From NCBI GenBank assembly GCA_009733575.1, contig ML769504.1, positions 13,687 to 77,686 of the forward strand: a DNA stretch of 64,000 bases, in the 5' to 3' direction. Position numbers and translations under genes: made by a program. Of the stretch, positions 56,461 through 64,000 are shown one piece after another (the stretch's first letter is position 1; each line of letters opens with the position of its first letter). The notes beneath the pieces were generated by a model. That model was not told where the DNA came from. It made no database searches and was given only the letters and a program-made list of their open reading frames with translations. The DNA comes from Gymnopus androsaceus JB14. Lineage: Eukaryota; Basidiomycota; Agaricomycetes; Agaricales; Omphalotaceae.

Positions 56461-57391
56461 CGCGATTTCCACATCGCGCGAGCTTTGCAGTCATGGATTC
56501 AGTTGGTATAGAAGTTGGAACGGGTGTTGTTAATGATTCAGGAATGGGACGGAAAAGGTGTTTAGGAAATAATGACATGGGTATTTCGAGTTTTCGAATG
56601 TCTTTTGAGTGTGGTTTCGAAGGATTTTTGTTATGGAAATCCTTAATAGCATCCTTTGCTTTGTCGAGATTTGATACTGGTTCCCACGTCATTTCATGTG
56701 GTCCATATCCTTTCCACTTGACCTTATACGACACCTTTTTACTTCTTTTATTTTCCTTCAAATCGACTATCTCTTCGACTTCGTATTCTGGTTCTTCTCC
56801 TTCGATCTCTATGGGAGGTGGATTGGTATTTCGGGTTGGTTTGGAAATTGTGGAGGATGATATGGTGTAAGAAGGACTTCGTTGAAAACGTTATGAACAT
56901 TTCTCCATGTTTTTGGGATTTTGATTTTATATGAACTACGGCCGACTTTCTCTAGTACTTCGAAAGGGTCCAAAACATTTGTCATCCAACTTCTTCATTG
57001 GGCGACTTGTTGTAATGTTTATTCCTTCGAGCCACACCTTGTCTCCTACTTTTGTATTCTCTTTGACTCATTATGTTTTTTGTCATAGTAGCGAGTCATA
57101 GTCTTCAGCCGCTTTCTTTAGCGCTGATCCTACTTCGTCTCATACTTTCTTCATACTATCGGCAAACTCTTGGGCTGAGGGATTAGAGGACTTTTCTTTT
57201 GGTGCAGTGCCTTTATAGGGATGACAACCCATATCGGCAAAGAAGGGAGTGACTTTTGTAGCAGGAGTGTACTCGATCGTTTTATGCAAACTCGGCTGTG
57301 GGCAACCATTCGTGCCAATCTGACTGATGGTAATTAATGAACAAACAAAGATAATGTTCGGTTTCTTGGTTTGTTCTTTCGGTTTGTCCAT
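56444..57391 (-). pseudogene. gypsy pol 3' part: integrase C-terminus and chromodomain, frameshifted
   Basis: After the break at about 57391 the integrase continues in other frames ([11 protein letters not shown], then YTPATKVTPFFADMGCHPYK at about 57260). At 56750-56620 a chromodomain reads VSYKVKWKGYGPHEMTWEPV, then SNLDKAKDAIKDFH; the aromatic residues Tyr and Trp typical of the methyl-lysine cage are present. Chromodomains of such elements are thought to steer integration to heterochromatin. The end of the frame overlaps the polypurine tract. Confidence 0.85.
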
Positions 57392-60300
57392 TAGTCTGAG
57401 GATGATATGCCGTTGTAAAAGTTCGCTTCGATTCCGAGTTGTTTGTAAAGTTCTTTCATAAAACCTGAGTGGAATTGCGGACCTCGATCGTGTACAATCT
57501 TTCGAAACAAGCCATGAATAGGAAAGATTTTTTCTCTATACATTCGTGCCATGCCTTCTGATGTTAATGACATATGAGTGGGAAGAAGTCTAATTCGCTT
57601 TGTATAGTGATCGGCAAATACTGCAATGGCATCGAATCCTCCTGCTTCTGGTAGTTTTCCAATCAGATCTACTCCTACGAATTCCCAAGGTCCAGACGGT
57701 ATATTATGGGGATTAAGATGTCCGACAGGTTTATTTCGATGAATTTTCATGGCTTGGCATTTTTCACATCCTTTTATATACATTTGGATGTCGTTTCCTA
57801 TTCCCGGCCACCAGTAATTACGAGTGACTAACTCCCACGTTTTGTATTGACCCGGATGTCCTCCGAGGATTGAGTCGTGGTGTTTTTGTATGATTTCTCC
57901 TCGTAATTCTCGGTTCTTTGGGACATAAATACGATTTTTCCATGTAACAATTCCTCCGTGTTCATTAACCCAGTACTTGTCTTTTCCGTTTAGAGCTTCT
58001 ATTACTGCTTTGTCCATGTTATTGACATATTTTTTGATTTTGTCAATTATTGCGTCTTCTGGGCTTTCAGTTTCACGGATTATATTGATGAAAAATTCTG
58101 GTTTAAGAACAACGATGTCTTTGTTGTCATTCACCCCCGTCTCAAGGTTAGTCATCCTTGACAAAGCGTCTGCCTTTCCCATAGAAGTTCCTGGTTTGTG
58201 GTGAAGTATGAACTCGTATTCCGATAGTTCCGTAACCCAACGTGCCTGTCGTCGATTGAGTTTCTGTGGTTTACGGAAGTATTGGAGATTCTGGTGATCG
58301 GTCCATATTTCAAATGGTTCTCGAGCGCCCATAAGGTATTGGCGCCATTCCGATAGTGAATCCATAATAGCCATCATTTCTTTATCATAAATCTCGTAGT
58401 TTCGTTCAACGTCATTGAGCGAGCGAGATCTAAAGGCTACTGGTCTCCATTTTCCTTTAACCTGTTGGGATAGTACAGCACCGTTGGCGAAGTCGGATGA
58501 ATCGGCTTCTACTCGGAATTTCCCATTGTCTAAGGGAATTACTAGTGTAACGTCTTCAGCGATTCGTGTCTTCAGAGTTTCAAAGGCTTGAAACTCTTCA
58601 GGACCCCATGACCATTCTGCATTTCCGGTAAGTTTGCTAAGCGGTCTGGCAACGTGACTGAATCCTCGAATAAAGCGTCTAAAGAAGTTACAAAATCCTA
58701 AAAAGGATTGTATATCTCGTTTCTTTTTTGGGATTGGCCAGTCTTTGACTGCTTCGACTTTCTTTGGGTCCATTTTCACTTGTCCATTTCCGACGATAAT
58801 TCCAAGATAGTCAACATGAGGTGATTCGAATGTACACTTTTCCGGTTTCAGGTATAGACCGTTTTCTTCAAGGATTTTAAGGACTTCATGTACGATGTGA
58901 CAATGTTCTTCAATGGTGTTCGTGAATACAAGAATATCGTCCATATATACGATTACGTGTCCTTCATCGATGAGACGTTTCAGTATGTGATTCATGAATG
59001 CTTGGAATGTTGCGGGGGAGTTTGTGAGACCAAAGAACATAACCGTTGGTTCGAACAGTCCTCGGTTAGTTCTAAATGCGGCTTTCCATTCATCACCATC
59101 CTTGATCCGAATATTGTTGTATCCCCATCGAATGTCCATCTTTGTAAAGATCTTGGCGTCTTTAAGTTTATCGATTAGTTCTTGGATTAGAGGAAGTGGA
59201 TAACGGTTTTTAATCGTCATGTCATTGAGTTTCCTATAATCTTGAACTGGTCGTAGAGCGCCATCCTTTTTTTTAACAAAGAAAAATGGTGAAGCCATTG
59301 GAGAATTTGATGGACGAATGCGTCCTGATCGTAAGTTTTCTTCTAGAAATTCATCCAATGCTTTTTGTTCGTCGAGATTCAGAGGGTAAACTTTGCAGTC
59401 GACAAGGTTAGAACCAGGTGTGAGTTCAATGGCATGATCCCATGGTCATCGCTTAGGAAGTTCGTCAAATCCTTGTTTGTTAAATACGGCAGGGTGTTCT
59501 TTAACGTATTGATCTGTTGTAGAAGGTTCTGACATGGCTCGTATGTGTCCGTGATCTTTGATATAGCCTTCCCAGTCAAATATGAAAAGTCTTTCTCCTT
59601 CTTCTAGGCGATTGAGTGAAGTTCCTTCTTCTGGATTTAGCCACCAAGGTATATAACCGCAACGAGTAGGACAACGATCAAATGTAACGGTAGAGTTTGT
59701 CCAATCTACGCTAGGATTGTGTTCTCTAAGCCAATCGAGACCAATGAAAATATCAGTGTTCCCGAGATTGGTAACTCCGAATTCTATTCTTTCTACATGA
59801 TCTCCGATGACTAGACGAACTTCTGCCATTGCTTCGATTGATCCGCCAGCATTTAAAGTACCATCAGCATTGTATACGGCAATTTTGATTGGGAGTTTTC
59901 GGATCGGAATGTTATGTTTCTCAACAAATTCTTTATTGATACATGATCCGGTTGCTCCGCAATCTAGAAGCGCGTCTGCTTCTATTTGATTGCCTTTCGT
60001 GATGTCTTTGATTATGACCGATAGTTTAAGGTCCTTGCCTTTTGTACCTCTTACGAAGCGTTTACGTTTATAGTTATTGACTGCTTCAATTGCATCTGGT
60101 ACTGACAATTTCCTTATTTCCGTTACCGTTTGATCCGATATTTCTCTTCGTCGGTTGTTAGGGACCCAAGTCCGTAATTCTCCGATTGCTCGAGAGTCAT
60201 TCGATGTCCTTATGCAGTTAACCAACCATTCTGAAGAATTCAGAGCGAACCTTACAGGGTTTTCAGTCTTTTTTGGAGATGGTAGAATGGGAGTAGATTC

Positions 60301-60393
60301 AGGTGTATTTATCGTGTATGAAATACCACTATCTACATATATAGAGCTGTCCATGTCCGAAACTGACTGAGACTCAACAGGACCTGTATTCAC
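57391..60393 (-). pseudogene. gypsy protease-RT-RNase H-integrase frame with one TGA
   Basis: The frame starts ATG at 60393, overlapping the gag stop by ATGA, in the -1 frame relative to gag. The aspartic protease motif LLDCGATGS is at residues 142-150 with ILLG-type counterpart IFIGLDWL. A TGA at 59446-59448 stops it once (LPKR, stop, PWDHAIEL), then the same frame runs on to 57391. The reverse transcriptase shows FTKMDIRWGYNNIRI and VIVYMDDILVF; RNase H has VEADSSDFANGAVLSQ and EIWTDHQNLQYF; the integrase zinc finger is H-x-C-type (HHDSILGGHPGQ, GCEKCQ), with catalytic Asp in VGVDLIGK and HDRGPQFHS. The third catalytic residue lies beyond a frameshift at about 57415. Confidence 0.93.
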
Positions 60394-61514
60394 TGTTGAG
60401 ATTTCACAAAACCCCAGAGCTTCCCGAGCTCTGCTTGATCTTCTTCATTCAACGTTGTAAACGCTTGGCGTATCGTTTCTCTCTTATTCGGGCAGTCTCT
60501 CTTCATATGTCCGGGTTGTCCACACCCGAAACACTTGAATGGACCTCGTGCTCGGCCTCGATCTAGCTCCATTGGTTGGCCACTTCCTCCATAGGTGACA
60601 CCAGTGCCATCTTGTCGATGAGGTTGTGGTGTCTGTGGAGTTGTCTTAGGTGCCTGCACCTGAGTCTGGGAAGTGGTTTTTGGGGTGGAGTGCCACGAGT
60701 TCGTGTTTCCGAAGCCCCAATTTCTGGTTGCTTCGTTTCTTCGACGCCAAAGGTTGTCGAGTTCAACAGTTCTTACCTTCCAACCTTGGAAAGTAGTTGG
60801 AAGATTACCGATGCTATAGATACTGTCGATAATGGGTTTGTTCACTGCGCGTTCTATTTTCTGTAGAACGTGTGGTGCATCCTTGTTGTACTGCGCCGTA
60901 TTGACCAGCACTTCGAAACGTTCAAAGAACGTTGAAACTGTCTCGTCTTTCCCTTGTCGAGCTCTTTCGAATTTCTCTCTGGCATCGGCATGTCTTGCCG
61001 TATCCAGATATCTTTCGTCGAGTATAGTAATAAACTTGACCCACGTTGAGTTCCAGCGTAGTCTGGCGTAATTATACTCCCGTTGGTAGTAATTCTCTAC
61101 CCAGTCTCGTACTTTCTCTCCTTCCATATAGGAGAGAGCAATGTTGATCCGTTCTGTGTCAGTTCGGACTTTGTTCTTTTCGTCACTCAGCCACATGCTG
61201 AGTTTTCTCTTCCATTCCTTGTAACTCTCTTTCTCGCCTTTAAACATTGGCGGTTCCTTCAAGAGAGATTTTCCAGTAATGGAAACTGAAGGAGTGGGTG
61301 GTTCGTTTCGTAGTTCTCCAGGTTCTTCTCCTGGTGCGATGATTTCAAATCCTCTATCACGGAGGAAGCTTATCATCGAATCGAATCGAGATGGTGGAGC
61401 ATGTTGTGATACATTAGGATCGGGGATGGGTGGTATGTATGAATCTCGGAGTTCGGGATGTGCATAAGGATCATTTCGGAAGGGAGATGAAGGACGAGAT
61501 CCTTGTTCAGACAT
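60390..61514 (-). CDS. gypsy gag polyprotein
   Basis: Intact 374-codon frame. It forms the nucleocapsid of the retrotransposon particle. A disordered Pro/Ser-rich start (SEQGSRPSSPFRNDPY) leads to a retrotransposon gag domain at about residues 90-260 (PMFKGEKESYKEWKRKLSMW and KDETVSTFFERFEVLVNTAQ). A Gln/Thr/Pro-rich linker and a CCHC knuckle CFGCGQPGHMKRDC at about 328-341 complete it. It ends in TGA overlapping the pol ATG, so pol is probably made by -1 frameshifting or by termination-reinitiation. Confidence 0.93.
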   Translation of the reverse strand: MSEQGSRPSSPFRNDPYAHPELRDSYIPPIPDPNVSQHAPPSRFDSMISFLRDRGFEIIAPGEEPGELRNEPPTPSVSITGKSLLKEPPMFKGEKESYKEWKRKLSMWLSDEKNKVRTDTERINIALSYMEGEKVRDWVENYYQREYNYARLRWNSTWVKFITILDERYLDTARHADAREKFERARQGKDETVSTFFERFEVLVNTAQYNKDAPHVLQKIERAVNKPIIDSIYSIGNLPTTFQGWKVRTVELDNLWRRRNEATRNWGFGNTNSWHSTPKTTSQTQVQAPKTTPQTPQPHRQDGTGVTYGGSGQPMELDRGRARGPFKCFGCGQPGHMKRDCPNKRETIRQAFTTLNEEDQAELGKLWGFVKSQQ

Positions 61515-62145
61515 AGTGATTAGAGTTGGGGGTGTAAGGGTAGTAGGTGTAGTGGTTTGGTCGGACAGAGTAGGAGGTCTGGAATTACGAGCTCGATAGG
61601 TTGTACGATCCAGAATAGTGAGAGGTGAATGTGATCAACAACTCTCGGGATATAGAATGATGAAAAAAGGAAATAAAAGAAATAGAAAGGTGAAGGAATA
61701 GGAATGTGATAAGATGAATATAACGCAAATGCGTAAAGGTTGTGTGAAGAGTGTTCACAAACAGTCTTTGCACTTGTCTTGCTGACTTAACACGGCTCTC
61801 CGACTAGGAATGGAGCAACGTTCCGTGCGCTATGACCCCTCTCCGAAGATTGGTTATCAGTCAAAAGCTTTCGACTACCAGTACTACGAGTCGGGCTCAA
61901 CGTTACTCGTGTTGTACTATAGGTGTCTATAAGTCTAATTGGGTGCAAAGATCTGTAAGGCAAAAGGTTGGTAGAACGATGAGCGTAGTGTACGGGATGA
62001 GAGAATTATGATTGCGTAGCGTGGAATACAAAACGTGAAATCTTGAGTAGCAAGAATTCACAACGGTTTGTTGAAGAGTACTGTCGACCAGTATCAACAA
62101 TGAGCAACGATCCGTGACGAGTGGAAGAGAGTAGCTTCAATCTTC

Positions 62146-62592
62146 TGTCAGCGACTAGTTCCCCACAACACGAGGTACCAGGCGTCACGACTTTCGGACT
62201 TAGGCAAAGACAAGAACGATGAGGAAAAGAGAAGAAGATGATATTGAGAACTAGGAGGTATTGATGAGATTGAAGCTAAGGACTATGCTACAGCTACAAC
62301 TACTATATATACTAAAGTACAAACCCTAAGCCCTTATACCCTGTACCCTAACCGTGCGGTAACAATGCATGAAACGATAAAAGACAACAAGTAAACGACA
62401 ATAAGTAATGATAGGTCGATCGTACAAGTATGGACATGCTAGCATGTGTTATGATCGGAAACAATCATACTCTGATCGACAGAATCTAATTAGTACAGCC
62501 GCGCGTCTAAACAAGCGCGCGTTTATGTAGATATAAAGGAAAATGATAAGGAATAATACCATGTGTTTGATAAGATAAGAATGTTTGTAACA
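62146..62592 (-). repeat. 5' LTR of the gypsy element
   Basis: 447 bp, with promoter function expected for transcription toward lower coordinates. It differs from the other LTR at four sites. 61515-62145 is an untranslated leader without a supported gene. Confidence 0.97.
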
Positions 62593-62940
62593 CCTTCAGT
62601 GACTTGGGGTAGGTATCATATTGCCAGGTGAGTTCATGCTCAAATTCCTTCATTCTGGAGGCCATAAATAGCTCTCATTAATCATTCTCAGGGCACCCAA
62701 TTACGTGGAAATCAAAGCCTTTCTGCTTGGGCAATGCTGCTTTCTATGTTAAGGGGACTTGGGGAAGGCTTCATATTGTTACATGAGTTCATGGTTGAAT
62801 TCCTTCATTCTGGGGGTACAAATAGCTCTCATTTACTGCTCTTAGGGCATATAATTATGCAGAAAATCAGAGCATATTTGCTCTGGCAATGCTTCCTTTA
62901 GTGACTTGAGGAAGGTATCACATTGCCAGGTGAATTGCAC
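62593..62940. repeat. Tandem array, unit about 150 bp (right part)
   Basis: Continues the array interrupted at 55996, starting with the duplicated CCTTC, then units at about 62627 and 62782 (GTGAGTTCATGCTCAAATTC and a diverged form). The array ends near 62940 with GCCAGGTGAATTGCAC. Confidence 0.85.
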
Positions 62941-64000
62941 ATAAATTGTTAATGTGCTCAAGATGCTTTAAAAGATGATGAAGTATCACATCAGATACAT
63001 TGATTTAAAAGACTCTATCTCAGTATCTATTTTCTATTTTCAATAATGATCCTAATCAAGGGGTGATCAGGCTGTGAAACTGTGATATTGGGTTGGTTGG
63101 TTGGTTGGTGTCTTGGTCAGTGTTTAGGAAAAATTTAGATAGATTCTTTTTTTGAGAATTAATACTCTAATTTCACTCTAAGCCATCAGAGAATACTATT
63201 TAATGACTGCCAGGCTCTTGCAAGGCCTCACAGATGTAGACTGGACCTTTAAAAAGAGTATTGTCATGTGTAGGCCATGCAAGCCCAAATTGGCTTGAGT
63301 AATGCTCTAGTATCCCTGATCCCTCCACCAACTCCAAGTAAGGACTCGGACCTGCCAGCATGGCAATCTCACTAGTAGAATCTGCGATTAAATAGAGCCA
63401 TGATCCGGAGATATTTTCTTTGCGCAAATTGATCGATTGTCCTCGTGTCCACCGTCTCAGAAGACAGCACGAGGACAATCGATGAGTTGTGAATGTGACA
63501 ATGCATACACTTTACCAGATCAACCAAGATGGACGTGAATTAAGGCACTGAAACGAGGGAAGCATCATAGACACTGAGGATATTTTGTCATTGGTAAGTA
63601 GCTTTCGAGGTGTTGAGAAGTCATCTGAAGTCCTCTGGATAGAATTATACCATCCATCGGCGGATCGGTATATATCCAAGTCTGCGGGCCTATACCCTTG
63701 ACAAGATCGAAGCTTTCGAGCATGCCCATGGTCGAAAACACAGTTAGGGTCTCATATTTTCTTTTACACGAGACAATTTCGTCGCTCACTTGGAAGTTAG
63801 CCCTAGCCTCAGTAGGTAAGCAGGCCAGTGCCATATGCAGGTATATCATTTTAATTTGTAGTCTCTCATTGGTGAGGGTATTACCTTGCGCTCGTATGTT
63901 TTTGTTGGGCTCATGACCTATGTCACCGGAGATTTTGCGAAGTTAATGTTGTCTCATGTTGCCAAACCATCCGAATCGAAAACTGCTTATCTCCTCCTGA
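62941..64000 (-). other. Weak coding traces on the minus strand, unidentified
   Basis: 63849-63565 reads IYLHMALACLPTEARANFQV, KRKYETLTVFSTMGMLESFD and GPQTWIYTDPPMDGIILSRG; 63478-63200 reads LYLIADSTSEIAMLAGPSPY and GILEHYSSQFGLAWPTHDNT. Both look like real exons of one decayed or spliced gene continuing past the window edge, but I do not recognise the family. A 15-bp inverted repeat (CGATTGTCCTCGTG / CACGAGGACAATCG) at 63433-63482 forms a hairpin. 62941-63200 shows nothing. Confidence 0.3.

Larger units (their letters stand above)
55997..62592 (-). mobile_element. Full-length Ty3/gypsy chromovirus, 6,596 bp
   Basis: 447-bp LTRs (TGTTACA...CTGACA in element orientation) flank gag and pol on the minus strand, with a 5-bp target duplication CCTTC at 55992-55996 and 62593-62597. 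The LTRs differ at four positions, all transitions (99.1 percent identity), so the insertion is recent. Internal order is gag, protease, RT, RNase H, integrase, chromodomain. The pol carries one in-frame TGA and frameshifts in the integrase, so this copy is not autonomous. The bases next to the 5' LTR do not start with TGG, so the primer-binding site is not a standard one and self-priming is possible. Confidence 0.97.

Overview
The window looks like a transposon-rich, gene-poor stretch of a basidiomycete (probably Agaricomycete) nuclear genome. The reasons are the short GT-AG introns of about 45-60 bp, the coding remnants of families typical of mushroom genomes (Plavaka, Tnp2/CACTA, MULE, DUF659-type hAT, chromodomain Ty3/gypsy, DUF6532-like proteins, a multi-pass membrane protein with a WRVW motif), and TTAGGG-type interstitial repeats. 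No rRNA, CRISPR array or bacterial-style operon is visible. The species assignment is inference. Only two genes look intact in all exons I can join: a zinc-type quinone oxidoreductase/alcohol dehydrogenase (37.8-38.9 kb, +) and a multi-pass membrane protein (54.3-55.6 kb, +, if a 24-nt intron is accepted). A DUF6532-like gene (50.1-52.2 kb, +) is intact apart from one in-frame TAG. Almost everything else is a mobile element, a piece of one, or a decayed gene. Layout, left to right. 0-8.3 kb: a decayed Cys/His-rich gene cut by a 104-bp MITE; a TIR element carrying telomere-like repeats; a frameshifted M16 (insulysin/Ste23-like) pseudogene; a 224-bp MITE; a Tnp2 transposase remnant; the 3' end of an old gypsy element. 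8.3-18 kb: a frameshifted coiled-coil gene, a facing hypothetical gene, a second copy of the 224-bp MITE, a minisatellite and weak coding traces. 18.4-22 kb: a 25-27-residue repeat region and a broken MULE with SWIM and SAP-like segments. 23.2-32.7 kb: a 9.5-kb block bounded by two colinear inverted repeats of about 1 kb packed with the palindrome GGCAGCTGCC; inside are a foldback element, a hAT transposase remnant and a tRNA-like sequence. 33-42.4 kb: dispersed repeats, a CACTG-ended MITE, fragments of the membrane-protein family, the dehydrogenase, an element with palindromic ends and a P-loop helicase-like fragment. 42.9-49.1 kb: a Plavaka transposase split by a second telomere-repeat element, an HSP70 pseudogene, and a 571-bp MITE with a 10-bp target duplication. 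50-64 kb: the DUF6532-like gene, a copia gag remnant, the membrane-protein gene, and a young 6.6-kb chromovirus with a CCTTC target duplication, inserted in a tandem array of about 150-bp units. There is no evidence that the genes form a pathway. What unites the window is repeated insertion by many DNA-transposon families, several nested in one another. The strongest candidates for something undescribed are the 9.5-kb palindrome-rich inverted-repeat block and the pair of TIR elements that carry telomere-like repeats.
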